Positions 38,364-47,433 of a stretch of 64,000 nucleotides of DNA are shown piece after piece. The translations under genes and the position numbers were made by a program. The stretch comes from Streptomyces luteogriseus (lineage in GTDB: Bacteria > Actinomycetota > Actinomycetes > Streptomycetales > Streptomycetaceae), in assembly GCF_014205055.1 (NCBI RefSeq), contig NZ_JACHMS010000001.1, forward strand, positions 2,480,001-2,544,000, given 5' to 3'. The notes under the pieces are model-generated. The model ran no database searches. It was not told the DNA's origin and saw only the letters and a list, made by a program, of their open reading frames with translations. Positions within the stretch are counted from its first letter, which is position 1; the number at the start of each line of letters is the position of its first letter.

Positions 38364-39029
38364 ATGGGCTTCACGATCGGCATCAGCCGGGGCATGCGCG
38401 ACATCCGGACCGGAGCGCGCCGTCGCAGCCGTACGTCGGACGGCACGGCGGTGGCCGAGTACACCGGATTGTGGGGCTGGGACGTGGTGCCGGGCGCACG
38501 GGCCTCGGCGGGCGCCTGCTCCTGCGGCCATGACGACTGCCCGGCGCCGGGCGCGCACCCGCTGGACTTCGCGCCGGTGCTCGCGGCCGGGGCGACGCTG
38601 GACGACGTGACTCGGACGTGGGGCGAGTTCCCCGGCGCCTCGGTGATGCTGCCGGTCGGCCGGGCGTTCGACGTCATCGAGGTGGCCGAGCCGGCCGGCC
38701 GCCGCGCGCTGGCCCGGCTGGAGCGCATGGGTCTGCCCGTCGGACCGGTCGCGGCGACCCCGGACGGCCGGGCCCAGTTCTTCGTCGCCCCGGGCGCCGC
38801 CGCCGACCTGGCCGGCCTGCTGTACCGCATGGGCTGGGACGACCCGGACTCCCTCGACCTGCGCGGTCTCGGCCCCGGCGCGCACATCACGGCGCCGCCC
38901 TCCGACCGCGGCGGCCTCGGCCCGGTGCGCTGGCTCCGCTCCCCCGCTCTGGACTCGGCGTCCCGCCCGCCGGAGGCCCGTCTGGTGCTGGGCACACTGG
39001 CGTACGTGGCCCATCGGTCGCGGGCCTAG
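38364..39029 (+). CDS. Bifunctional primase/polymerase (prim-pol) N-terminal domain protein
   Basis: 221 residues. The sequence AVAEYTGLWGWDVVPGARAS, then CSCGHDDCPAPGAHPLDFAP and MLPVGRAFDVIEVAEPAGRR follows the archaeo-eukaryotic primase-like prim-pol domain found on Streptomyces plasmids and chromosomes. The CxCxxxxC cluster (about residues 53-60) may bind zinc. The usual acidic catalytic pair is not clear to me (FDVIEV is the best candidate), so activity is uncertain. It stands alone with a strong terminator after it. Confidence 0.8.
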   Translation: MGFTIGISRGMRDIRTGARRRSRTSDGTAVAEYTGLWGWDVVPGARASAGACSCGHDDCPAPGAHPLDFAPVLAAGATLDDVTRTWGEFPGASVMLPVGRAFDVIEVAEPAGRRALARLERMGLPVGPVAATPDGRAQFFVAPGAAADLAGLLYRMGWDDPDSLDLRGLGPGAHITAPPSDRGGLGPVRWLRSPALDSASRPPEARLVLGTLAYVAHRSRA

Positions 39030-39045
39030 CCGCGGCGGAGACACA

Positions 39046-39098
39046 CACGGCGAAGCGCCCGACCCCGACCTGACCTCGGGAGCGGGCGCTTCGCCGTG
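39046..39098. terminator. Bidirectional terminator between the prim-pol gene and ftsY
   Basis: A perfect 16-bp stem (39046-39061 with 39083-39098) and a 21-base loop lie between convergent genes. Confidence 0.88.
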
Positions 39099-39140
39099 CA
39101 CGTACGACGTTCGTGGGTGAATCCTCGGCAGGAGCCGAGC

Positions 39141-40340
39141 TCACTCTCCGATAAGGGCGTCAACGAACGCCTCCGGCTCGAACGGCGCCAGGTCGTCCGC
39201 GCCCTCGCCGAGCCCGATGAGCTTGACCGGGACGCCCAGCTCGCGCTGGACCGCGACCACGATGCCGCCCTTGGCCGTGCCGTCCAGCTTGGTCAGCACG
39301 ATGCCGGTGATGTCGACCACCTCGGAGAAGACCCGGGCCTGGACCAGGCCGTTCTGGCCGGTGGTGGCGTCCAGGACGAGCAGCACCTCGTCGACCGGGG
39401 CCTGCTTCTCCACGACCCGCTTGACCTTGCCGAGCTCGTCCATGAGGCCGGTCTTGGTGTGCAGGCGGCCGGCGGTGTCGATGAGCACGACGTTCGCGCC
39501 CATCTCCTTGCCCTCCTTGACCGCATCGAAGGCGACGGAGGCCGGGTCGCCGGCCTCCGGCCCGCGCACGGTGTGGGCGCCGACGCGCTCGCCCCAGGTC
39601 TGGAGCTGGTCGGCGGCGGCGGCACGGAAGGTGTCGGCGGCGCCGAGGACGACGCTCTGGCCGTCGGCCACCAGGACGCGGGCGAGCTTGCCGGTGGTGG
39701 TGGTCTTGCCGGTGCCGTTCACCCCGACCACCATCACGATGCCCGGCTTGCGGTCCTCCGGCTCGGTCTTGACGGCGCGGTCCATGTCACGGCCGACCAG
39801 CGTGAGCAGTTCCTCGCGGAGCAGGGTGCGCAGTTCCTCGGGGGTGCGGGTACCGAGCACCTTCACGCGCTCGCGCAGCCGCTCGACCAGTTCCTGGGTG
39901 GGCTGCACGCCGACGTCGGCGGTGAGCAGCGTGTCCTCGATCTCCTCCCAGGTGTCCTCGTCGAGATGCTCGCGCGACAGCAGGGTGAGCAAGCCCTTGC
40001 CGAGGGCGTTCTGCGAGCGGGAGAGCCGGGTCCGCAGCCGGACGAGACGGCCGGCGGTGGGTTCCGGGATCTCGATCCCGGGAGCTTCGGCGGGCGGCTC
40101 CTCGACTACGACCGGAGCCGAGCCGTCCGGAAGATCCACCTCCTCTATCGTGCGCCGCGGTTCCTCCCGCGGCGTCTCGGCCTCGTCGCCGACGTGCGGC
40201 TCGGCCGGTGGGGCGGTGATGTCGGGCGCTGCGGGCGGGGGCGGGGGCAGCTGCTTCTTGCGCCGGCTGCCGACGATGAGCCCGCCGAGCGCGCCGAGCA
40301 CGACCACGGCGATGACTACAGCAAGGATGACGATGTCCAT
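39141..40340 (-). CDS. ftsY: SRP receptor FtsY
   Basis: 399 residues from the ATG at 40340. An N-terminal membrane anchor (VILAVVIAVVVLGALGGLIV) leads into a Pro/Glu-rich acidic linker (about residues 30-95). The NG GTPase domain follows: GVNGTGKTTTTGKLARVL, LIDTAGRLHTKTGLM and TKLDGTAKGGIVVAV. It receives ribosome-bound SRP (ffh in this window) at the membrane. A true membrane anchor is typical of actinobacterial FtsY. Upstream in-frame ATGs exist but read through the spacer. Confidence 0.96.
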   Translation of the reverse strand: MDIVILAVVIAVVVLGALGGLIVGSRRKKQLPPPPPAAPDITAPPAEPHVGDEAETPREEPRRTIEEVDLPDGSAPVVVEEPPAEAPGIEIPEPTAGRLVRLRTRLSRSQNALGKGLLTLLSREHLDEDTWEEIEDTLLTADVGVQPTQELVERLRERVKVLGTRTPEELRTLLREELLTLVGRDMDRAVKTEPEDRKPGIVMVVGVNGTGKTTTTGKLARVLVADGQSVVLGAADTFRAAAADQLQTWGERVGAHTVRGPEAGDPASVAFDAVKEGKEMGANVVLIDTAGRLHTKTGLMDELGKVKRVVEKQAPVDEVLLVLDATTGQNGLVQARVFSEVVDITGIVLTKLDGTAKGGIVVAVQRELGVPVKLIGLGEGADDLAPFEPEAFVDALIGE

Positions 40341-40491
40341 AACGCGTCCAGTATCAGTCATGGGGCCCCGGGTCACCCTGCTCGCACCGCGCGTGAGGGG
40401 CGTGGGCCGCCGGATCTCCACACCCCTGGATGTCTGACGCATCGTCAGCTAACGTCCCCCGGACACCCGCCCGGTGGAGGGAGACACCCCC

Positions 40492-41463
40492 ATGCCCGTC
40501 ACGGTCGCACGCTTCAACCTCGTCGCTCCCGGGGCGACCCCCGCCGAGCTCGGTGCCCGGTACCGGGCTGCCCTGGAGATGGCCGCGTACGCCGACGACC
40601 GGGGTGTGAGCACCGTGCAGACGGAGGAGCACCACGGGGCCGTGAACAACTGGCTGCCGTCGCCGTTCGTCTTCGCGGGGGCCGTCTTCGGCGCCACCCG
40701 GCGTGTCGCGGTCACCGTCTCGGCGATCATCGGCCCGCTGCACGACCCCTTGCGGCTGGCCGAGGAGATCGCCGTGCTGGACCTGCTGAGCAACGGCCGG
40801 CTGGTGACGGTCGCCGGGATCGGGTACCGGCCCCAGGAGTACGACCTGTTCGGCGTGGACTTCGCCCGGCGCGGCAAGCTTCAGGACGAGCTGCTGGAGA
40901 CCCTGCTGAAGGCGTGGACCGGCGAGCCGTTCACCTACCGGGGCCGCACCGTCCGCATCACCCCGCGCCCCTTCACCGACCCGCACCCGCTGCTGCTGGT
41001 GGGCGGCTCCTCCCGGGCCGCCGCCCGCCGCGCCGCCCGGCTCGGCCTGCCCTTCTTCCCCAGCGCACACCTGCCGGAGCTGGAGGCGTACTACAAGGAG
41101 CTGCTCGTCGAGTACGGCACCGAGGGCTGGGTGATGATGCCCGCCGCCGAGACGCCCCTGCTGCATGTGGCCGAGGACCCGGACCGGGCCTGGGCGCACT
41201 GCGGGCAGCACTTCCTGCACGAGGCGCGGACGTACGCCTCGTGGCAGTCGGGCGGGGTGCGCTCGGCGGTGAAGTCGGCGGCGACGACGGTCGAGGACCT
41301 GCGCGCGGAGGGCGTGTACCGGATCCTCACCCCGGACGCGTGCGTGGCACTCGGGCTGGACTCCTATGTCCTGCATCCCCTGGCGGGCGGAATGCCGGTG
41401 GAGGAGGGCTGGCGGAGTCTGCAGTTGTTCTGCGAGCAGGTGCTGCCGCGGCTGAGGGGCTGA
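40492..41463 (+). CDS. LLM-class flavin-dependent oxidoreductase
   Basis: 323 residues. The ATG at 40492 follows ggagggag by 8-9 bases. A luciferase-like TIM barrel: VARFNLVAPGATPAELGARY, VSTVQTEEHHGAVNNWLPSP and the typical PLHDPLRLAEEIAVLDLLSN with GRLVTVAGIGYRPQEYDLFG. It probably uses FMNH2 or F420. The substrate cannot be inferred. It is divergent from ftsY and monocistronic. Confidence 0.9.
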   Translation: MPVTVARFNLVAPGATPAELGARYRAALEMAAYADDRGVSTVQTEEHHGAVNNWLPSPFVFAGAVFGATRRVAVTVSAIIGPLHDPLRLAEEIAVLDLLSNGRLVTVAGIGYRPQEYDLFGVDFARRGKLQDELLETLLKAWTGEPFTYRGRTVRITPRPFTDPHPLLLVGGSSRAAARRAARLGLPFFPSAHLPELEAYYKELLVEYGTEGWVMMPAAETPLLHVAEDPDRAWAHCGQHFLHEARTYASWQSGGVRSAVKSAATTVEDLRAEGVYRILTPDACVALGLDSYVLHPLAGGMPVEEGWRSLQLFCEQVLPRLRG

Positions 41464-41515
41464 CGAGCGCGTATATCCCGTGGTCGGCCGCGGCTCCTGG
41501 TGATCCACTGGAGCC

Positions 41516-41890
41516 ATGAGCCTCGCGGTCGATGCGTTCCCGCGCGAGCCGGACGGGACAGCGGCGGATCCTCGACGTCCCCGAAGGGCGCAACGACTCG
41601 GCCGTGTTCGAGTCCTGGCGCCGGACGGTGTGGGATCGGATCCGGTGCGTGCGCTGGGCGCCCCGTTCCTGCCGGTTCCGGCCGGCGACGACGTGGCGAT
41701 CGAGGCCGGGGAGGTCGGGGAGTTCCCGCGCGAGGTGGCGCTGCCGCGCGAGCACCTCGACGCGATCGCCGAGAACACGCGGCGACCGCGCGGACGCGCC
41801 GGGCACCGGGCGGGGCTGGTGCGGCGCCTGCGGAACCTGGTGGCCGCCCCGCCCGCCCGGGTGGTCGAGCGCGGAGTGCTGATCCGGTGA
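41516..41890 (+). pseudogene. Probably frameshifted small gene
   Basis: The frame from the ATG at 41516 reads sensibly at its start (MSLAVDAF) and from about codon 45 (LGAPFLPVPAGDDVAIEAGE). In between, protein-like sequence (RRILDVPEGRNDSAVFESWR, then RTVWD) lies in the frame of 41532. A single product would need two opposite frameshifts, near 41560 and 41637. Either the gene is broken or two compensating indels have rewritten an internal segment of a still-translated 124-residue protein. I do not know the family's function. Confidence 0.5.
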
Positions 41891-41899
41891 GACGACAGA

Positions 41900-41940
41900 C
41901 CGCCGCCCCGGCTCGGGCAGTGGCCGAACCGGGGCGGCGG
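41900..41940. terminator. Terminator between the small gene and glcP
   Basis: A perfect 12-bp stem (ccgccgccccgg at 41900-41911, ccggggcggcgg at 41929-41940) lies between convergent genes. Confidence 0.8.
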
Positions 41941-42001
41941 CGGGTTACGGGGAGAGGGGCAGCGGGGACTTTGGCCCTTCCCCCCGAGTCTCGGGACGGG
42001 C

Positions 42002-43420
42002 CTAGCCCATCTCCTCCAGGGCCTTGCCCTTCGTCTCCTTGACGAACTTCAGGACGAACGGGATCGACAGCGCGGCGAACGCGGTGTAGATCACGTAGGT
42101 CACGGAGAGGTTCCAGTCGGCCAGCGACGGGAAGCTCGCGGTGATGGCCCAGTTGGCGATCCACTGCGCGGCGGCGGCCACGCCCAGCGCGGCGGCACGG
42201 ATCCGGTTCGGGAACATCTCGCCGAGCATGACCCAGACGACCACACCCCAGGACAGGGCGAAGAAGAGGACGAAGACGTGTGCGGCGATCAGGGCGATCC
42301 AGCCCTGCGCGGCCGGCAGCCTGCCGTCGACCAGGGGGTGGGAGAACGCCCAGGCCTCCAGCGCCAGGCCGACGACCATGCCGACCGAGCCGATGATCGC
42401 GAGCGGCCTGCGGCCGATGCGGTCGACGAAGATCATCGCGATGACGGTGCCGACGATGTTGATGATCGACGTGGTGAAGGAGTAGAAGAACGAGTCCGCG
42501 GGGTCGACGCCGACGGACTGCCACAGCGTCGAGGAGTAGTAGAACGCGACGTTGATGCCGACGAACTGCTGGAAGACCGACAGGCCGATGCCGACCCAGA
42601 CGATCGGCTTGAAGAAGAAGCTGCCGCCGAGCAGGTCCTTGAAGCTCGACTTGTGCTCGCTCTTCATGGCGCCCTCGATCTCGGCGACACGGGCGTCCAG
42701 GTCGACGTCCTTGCCCTCGACCTCGGCGAGGATCTCCCGGGCGCGCTCGTGCTTGCCGACGGAGATGAGGAAGCGCGGGGACTCGGGGATGGCGAAGGAG
42801 AGCAGCCCGTAGAGGATCGCCGGGATGACCATGACGCCGAGCATGACCTGCCAGGCCTCCAGGCCCATCAGCTTGCCGCGCTGGTCACCGTCGGCGGCGT
42901 TCAGCAGACCCCAGTTGACCAGCTGCGACACGGCGATGCCGATGACGATCGCGGCCTGCTGGAAGGAGCCGAGCCGGCCGCGGTAGGCGGGCGGGGCGAC
43001 CTCGGCGATGTAGGCCGGGCCGATCACGGAGGCCATGCCGATGGCGAAGCCGCCGACGACGCGCCAGAACGCGAGGTCCCACAGGGCGAAGGGCAGCGCG
43101 GAGCCGACGGCGCTGACCGTGAAGAGGACCGCGGCGATCTGCATGCACCGGATACGGCCGATGCGGTCGGCTATGCGGCCGGCGGTGGCGGCGCCGACGG
43201 CGCAGCCGATGAGAGCGATGGCGATGACCTGGGCCAGGGCTGCGGAGCCGACGTCGTAGCGGCCGCGGATGGCTTCGACGGCACCGTTGATCACGGAGCT
43301 GTCGTAGCCGAAGAGGAAACCGCCCATCGCGGCCGCCGCCGCGATGAAGATGACGTGCCCGAGATGATCGGGGTGAGCCGTCCTGGCTCCTGACTTGGGT
43401 GCCTGCGCTGTGCTGGTCAC
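42002..43420 (-). CDS. glcP: Glucose permease of the sugar porter MFS family (GlcP type)
   Basis: 472 residues from a GTG at 43420 with gaggag upstream. The length matches S. coelicolor GlcP as I recall it. Twelve membrane helices. Sugar porter signatures: GGFLFGYDSSVINGAVEAIR in helix 1, GRIADRIGRI, PESPRFLISVGKHERAREIL between the halves, FQQFVGINVAFYYSS in helix 7 and FVKETKGKALEEM at the end. In S. coelicolor GlcP drives glucose-proton symport and so supplies the glucose kinase route of carbon repression. The upstream gap contains paired near-palindromes. Confidence 0.9.
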   Translation of the reverse strand: MTSTAQAPKSGARTAHPDHLGHVIFIAAAAAMGGFLFGYDSSVINGAVEAIRGRYDVGSAALAQVIAIALIGCAVGAATAGRIADRIGRIRCMQIAAVLFTVSAVGSALPFALWDLAFWRVVGGFAIGMASVIGPAYIAEVAPPAYRGRLGSFQQAAIVIGIAVSQLVNWGLLNAADGDQRGKLMGLEAWQVMLGVMVIPAILYGLLSFAIPESPRFLISVGKHERAREILAEVEGKDVDLDARVAEIEGAMKSEHKSSFKDLLGGSFFFKPIVWVGIGLSVFQQFVGINVAFYYSSTLWQSVGVDPADSFFYSFTTSIINIVGTVIAMIFVDRIGRRPLAIIGSVGMVVGLALEAWAFSHPLVDGRLPAAQGWIALIAAHVFVLFFALSWGVVVWVMLGEMFPNRIRAAALGVAAAAQWIANWAITASFPSLADWNLSVTYVIYTAFAALSIPFVLKFVKETKGKALEEMG

Positions 43421-43476
43421 GTGTACTCCTCGGGCCACCGGCAACGCTGCCGGAGGGAATCAGCCCTTCGAGGTCC

Positions 43477-43496
43477 ACCTGAAGGTACCTGAAGGT
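43477..43496. repeat. 10-bp direct repeat in the glcP upstream region
   Basis: Two adjacent exact copies of acctgaaggt lie 57-76 bases before the glcP start. They may be part of its regulatory region. Confidence 0.5.
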
Positions 43497-43522
43497 AAAA
43501 GGAACGTTGCCGAGACTATGCC

Positions 43523-43538
43523 TTCAAGTTTCGAAGTC
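43523..43538. promoter_or_regulatory. Operator-like near-palindrome, glcP upstream copy 1
   Basis: The sequence ttcaagtttcgaagtc contains the inverted half-sites TTCAA and TCGAA. A close copy lies 64 bp away. The pair flanks AT-richer DNA between glcP and smc. Confidence 0.5.
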
Positions 43539-43586
43539 AATAGGGCAATCACTTTGGATCTGAGGCAGGAGTGTGGTGGCTGTGTG

Positions 43587-43602
43587 TTCAAGTGTTGAAG
43601 TC
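43587..43602. promoter_or_regulatory. Operator-like near-palindrome, glcP upstream copy 2
   Basis: The sequence ttcaagtgttgaagtc is a TTCAA-gtg-TTGAA palindrome plus gtc, matching copy 1 at 14 of 16 positions. Confidence 0.5.
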
Positions 43603-43642
43603 GTGAAGAGCCGCAGGTGAGACCGGTGTAGAGCACACCTAT

Positions 43643-46600
43643 CTAGCGGAGACGCTGGCTGATGACCTTCGACACACCGTCGCCCTGCATGGAGACGCCG
43701 TAGAGCGCGTCGGCGACCTCCATCGTGCGCTTCTGGTGGGTGATCACGATCAGCTGGGAGGCCTCCTGGAGCTCCTGCATGATCCGGATCAGCCGCTGGA
43801 GGTTGGTGTCGTCGAGGGCGGCCTCGACCTCGTCCATGACGTAGAAGGGGCTGGGGCGCGCCTTGAAGATCGACACGAGCATCGCCACCGCGGTCAGCGA
43901 CCGCTCCCCGCCCGAGAGCAGTGACAGCCGCTTGACCTTCTTGCCCGGCGGACGCGCCTCGACGTCCACGCCCGTGGTGAGCATGTTGTCGGGGTCGGTC
44001 AGCACCAGCCGCCCCTCGCCGCCCGGGAACAGCCGGCTGAAGACACCCTCGAACTCCCGGGCCGTGTCGCGGTAGGCCTCGGTGAAGACCTGCTCGACGC
44101 GCTCGTCGACCTCCTTCACCACCTGGAGGAGGTCCGCCCGCGTCTTCTTGAGGTCCTCCAGCTGTTCGCTGAGGAACTGGTGGCGCTCCTCCAGCGCCGC
44201 GAACTCCTCCAGTGCGAGCGGGTTCACCTTGCCGAGCTGCTGGTAGGCACGCTCGGCGGCCTTGAGGCGCTTCTCCTGCTCCGCCCGAACGAACGACCGG
44301 GGCCGGTTGCGCGGGTGCTCCGGGTCCTCCGGCAGCTCCTCGCCCTCGGCGGGGGGCGAGGGCGGCACGAGCTGGTGCGGTCCGTACTCCGCCACCAGTC
44401 CGGCCGGTTCGACACCCAGCTCCTCCAGCGCCTTGGTCTCCAGCTGCTCGATGCGCAGCCGCTTCTCGGCGCCGAGTACCTCGCCGCGGTGGACCGAATC
44501 CGTCAACTTGTCGAGCTCGGCCTTGAGATCGCGCCCCTCGGTGCGGGCGCGGGCGAGTTCCTGCTCCCGGCGGGCCTTGGCGGCCTCGGCGGCGGAGCGC
44601 TCCTGGTCGGCACGGGCCAGGGAGACCTCGACGTGCGCGAGCAGCTGCCGCGCGCCCGCGCCGACGGCCTCGGCGACGGCCGCTTCGTGCCGCAGCCGGG
44701 CCCGCCGCTGCTCGGCACGCGCGCGTGCCTCGCGTTCGGCGCGGGCCGCCCGGTCCAGGGAGTCGGCCCGTCCGGCCAGCCCCTTCACCCGTTCCTCGTG
44801 CGTACGGACCTGGAGGCGGGCCTCCATCTCGGTCTGGCGGGCGTTGGCGCCGTCGGCGGCGAGCCGGTCCCGGGCGGAGGTGTCGGGCTCCTCCTCGATC
44901 GGCATCTCCTCGGCGACGGCGAGCCGCTCGGCGAGCTCCTCGGCCTCCTCGAGCGCCTTGTCGAGGGCTTCCTGCGCCCGGGCCGCTGCGGCGGTGGACC
45001 GTTCGGCCTCCCCCGCCGCGCCCCGCGCCTGGCCCGCGAGACGGCCGAGCTGCTGGGCGACGGCCGACTTCTCCCGGTCGGCGGCCCGGCGCCGCTCCCC
45101 CACTTCCTCGACCAGCGCGGCGGCGTCCCTTCGTCGGTCGACGGCCGCGTGCTGCGCCTCGGTGAGCTCCTCGCAGCGGACGGCGAGCTCCTCCAGCTCG
45201 GCTGCCGCCTCGTCGACGGAGGCTTGTACTTCGAGGAGGCTGGGGGCGCCGGCGGAGCCGCCGTGGGCGAAGTGGGCGCCCAGAAGGTCGCCTTCTGCGG
45301 TCACGGCGGTGAGGTGGGGGTGGGCGTAGACGAGGTCTTCGGCGTCTTCGAGGGTGCTGACGACGACGATGCCGTGGAGCAGCCGGCGGACGGCCGGCAT
45401 GAGGTCGGAGGGGCCGCTTACCAGGTCGGCGGCGTGGGTGTGCCGTGCGTCTGCGGATGCGTCGTGGCCGGTCGCGCAGTTCCCCGCGCCCCCGAGGGCG
45501 TCATCTCCGGCCAGGAGCAGGGTGGCCCGGCCTCCGTCCTGTTTGCGCAGGAGTCGGATCGCGTCCGCCGCCGAGGCCGGGGTCGTGACGGCGATGGCGT
45601 CCGCCGCCGCTCCGAACGCCGCGGCGACAGCGACCTCGTGGCCGGGCGTCACCGTCAGGAGTTCCGCCGCAGGGCCCAGCAGGCCGGAGAGGCGGTCCTT
45701 CGCCGCGAGCAGTGTTCCGGTGCCGTCCTTGCGGCGCAGGCCGAGGGCCAGGGCCTCGTGCCGGGCCTGGGTGGCGGCACGCTTGCGTTCCGCCGCCGTG
45801 GCGGCCTCGCGGGCATCCGTGAGGGCGGCCTCGGCGTCGGTGAGCTGCTGTTTCGCGACCTCGTGCTGTTCGGCGAGGTCGGCGTCGCCGGCGTCGAGGC
45901 CGTCGACCTCGGCTTTGAGGGCCTCGTACTCCTCCTGGGCGGCGACGGCACGTTCCCGCGCCTCGTCGCGGGCGGCGGCCAGGCGTTCGATCTCGGCCTG
46001 GGCGGAGGCCGCGCGGGAGCGGGCGGCGTTGACCTGGCCGCTGAGCCGCGCCAGGCCCTCGCGCCGGTCGGCGATGGCCCTGGCGACGTCCTTCAGGCGC
46101 CGTTCCTCCTGGGTGAGCGCGCGTTCCAGCTCGGCGCGGTGGGCGACCGTGTCCTCCAGGGCACGCTCGGCCGCTTCCAGGGCTGCCTCCAGCTCGGCCT
46201 CCTGCTCGCGGATCCGGGCGGCCTCGCGCTCCATGTCCTCGGGGTCGCGGCCGCGCCGCTCCTCGGGGGGCGCGGAGGTGGCGCTCTTCACCCGGGCGTC
46301 GGCCAGCGAGATCGTGCCGCGCACCCGTTCGGCGAGCTGGGAGAGCTCGTACCAGGTCTGCTGGGCGCGCTGGAGCCGCGGCGTGAGCTGCCGGACCTCG
46401 TCCTCCAGCAGGGCCTCGCGCTGTTGCGCCCTGCGCAGTTCCTGCTCGGCGGACTCCTTGCGCTCCTTCAGCGCGGCCTCGTCGGCGACCTCGGCCTTGA
46501 GGGCCTCCCGGAGCCGTACGAGGTCGTCGGCCAGCAGGCGCAGGCGGGCGTCGCGCAGGTCGGCCTGGATGACGGCGGCCCTGCGGGCGACGGCGGCCTG

Positions 46601-47221
46601 GCGGCCGAGGGGCTTGAGCTGCCGTCTGAGCTCGTCGGTGAGGTCCTGGACGCGCGCGAGGTTGGCCTGCATCGCGTCCAGCTTGCGCAGCGCCTTCTCC
46701 TTGCGCTTGCGGTGCTTGAGGACGCCGGCGGCCTCCTCGATGAAGGCGCGGCGGCCCATGGGGTCGGCGTGCAGTACGGAGTCGAGCTGGCCCTGCCCGA
46801 CGATCACGTGCATCTCGCGGCCGATGCCGGAGTCGGAGAGGAGGTCCTGGATGTCCAGGAGACGGCAGGTGTCGCCGTTGATCTGGTACTCGCTGCCGCC
46901 GTTGCGGAACATGATCCGCGTGATGGTGACCTCGGCGTACTCGATGGGCAGGGCCCCGTCGGAGTTGTCGATGGTCAGGGACACCTCGGCGCGGCCCAGC
47001 GGGGGGCGGCCGGTGGTGCCGGCGAAGATGACGTCCTCCATCTTGCCGCCGCGCAGGGATTTGGCGCCCTGCTCGCCCATGACCCAGCTGAGCGCGTCGA
47101 CGACGTTGGACTTGCCCGAGCCGTTCGGTCCGACGACGCACGTGATCCCCGGCTCGAACCGGAGGGTGGTCGCCGAGGCGAACGACTTGAACCCGCGGAG
47201 GGTCAGGGCCTTGAGGTGCAC
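43643..47221 (-). CDS. smc: Chromosome segregation protein SMC
   Basis: 1192 residues from a GTG at 47221 (HLKALTLRGFKSFASATTLR). Condensin ATPase that organises chromosomes, important during sporulation septation in Streptomyces. Walker A is GPNGSGKSN (about residues 31-39). Two coiled-coil arms flank the hinge (about residues 515-690). The C-terminal head has the signature LSGGERSLTAVAML and Walker B FYVMDEVEAALDD. In the hinge a repeat-derived segment encoding GAGNCATGHDASADARHTHA (about residues 576-595) interrupts sequence that is otherwise family-like. Upstream in-frame codons lack a ribosome-binding site. Confidence 0.97.
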   Translation of the reverse strand: MHLKALTLRGFKSFASATTLRFEPGITCVVGPNGSGKSNVVDALSWVMGEQGAKSLRGGKMEDVIFAGTTGRPPLGRAEVSLTIDNSDGALPIEYAEVTITRIMFRNGGSEYQINGDTCRLLDIQDLLSDSGIGREMHVIVGQGQLDSVLHADPMGRRAFIEEAAGVLKHRKRKEKALRKLDAMQANLARVQDLTDELRRQLKPLGRQAAVARRAAVIQADLRDARLRLLADDLVRLREALKAEVADEAALKERKESAEQELRRAQQREALLEDEVRQLTPRLQRAQQTWYELSQLAERVRGTISLADARVKSATSAPPEERRGRDPEDMEREAARIREQEAELEAALEAAERALEDTVAHRAELERALTQEERRLKDVARAIADRREGLARLSGQVNAARSRAASAQAEIERLAAARDEARERAVAAQEEYEALKAEVDGLDAGDADLAEQHEVAKQQLTDAEAALTDAREAATAAERKRAATQARHEALALGLRRKDGTGTLLAAKDRLSGLLGPAAELLTVTPGHEVAVAAAFGAAADAIAVTTPASAADAIRLLRKQDGGRATLLLAGDDALGGAGNCATGHDASADARHTHAADLVSGPSDLMPAVRRLLHGIVVVSTLEDAEDLVYAHPHLTAVTAEGDLLGAHFAHGGSAGAPSLLEVQASVDEAAAELEELAVRCEELTEAQHAAVDRRRDAAALVEEVGERRRAADREKSAVAQQLGRLAGQARGAAGEAERSTAAAARAQEALDKALEEAEELAERLAVAEEMPIEEEPDTSARDRLAADGANARQTEMEARLQVRTHEERVKGLAGRADSLDRAARAEREARARAEQRRARLRHEAAVAEAVGAGARQLLAHVEVSLARADQERSAAEAAKARREQELARARTEGRDLKAELDKLTDSVHRGEVLGAEKRLRIEQLETKALEELGVEPAGLVAEYGPHQLVPPSPPAEGEELPEDPEHPRNRPRSFVRAEQEKRLKAAERAYQQLGKVNPLALEEFAALEERHQFLSEQLEDLKKTRADLLQVVKEVDERVEQVFTEAYRDTAREFEGVFSRLFPGGEGRLVLTDPDNMLTTGVDVEARPPGKKVKRLSLLSGGERSLTAVAMLVSIFKARPSPFYVMDEVEAALDDTNLQRLIRIMQELQEASQLIVITHQKRTMEVADALYGVSMQGDGVSKVISQRLR
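45446..45496 (-). repeat. Streptomyces dispersed repeat inserted in frame in smc
   Basis: On the minus strand this contains gcggggaactgcgcgacc followed by ggccacgacgcatccgcag, which I recognise as a GC-rich repeat normally found between Streptomyces genes. Here it lies inside smc without breaking the frame. A related copy lies at 55825-55900. The identification is from memory and needs a genome search. Confidence 0.7.
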
Positions 47222-47433
47222 GCCGCCGGACTCTACCGCTCGGGTTGGTCTCACTCCATGAACCCACGGTTTCGCCGTTGAACGCGCAGGGCACATCAGA
47301 CGTTAAAGACGGTGAAAGGATGCGGGGGCAAGAAAGAAGGGACGCCGACAGGGCGTCCCTTGCACTTCTTACAACTAGGCGGTTGTGACGGGCGGCCCAA
47401 CCACTGCTGTGCTGTTGTGGAGCGGTGCAGTGA

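Noticed and set aside
44180..47281. A 1033-residue open frame on the plus strand opposite smc
   Set aside because: It is the antisense of a well-supported SMC gene; such frames are common in high-GC DNA and the product shows only Leu/Gly/Ala-rich low complexity with no recognised domain.
47222..47296. Upstream extension of smc by 25 codons
   Set aside because: The added residues are not SMC-like, and the GTG at 47221 gives the canonical N-terminus.
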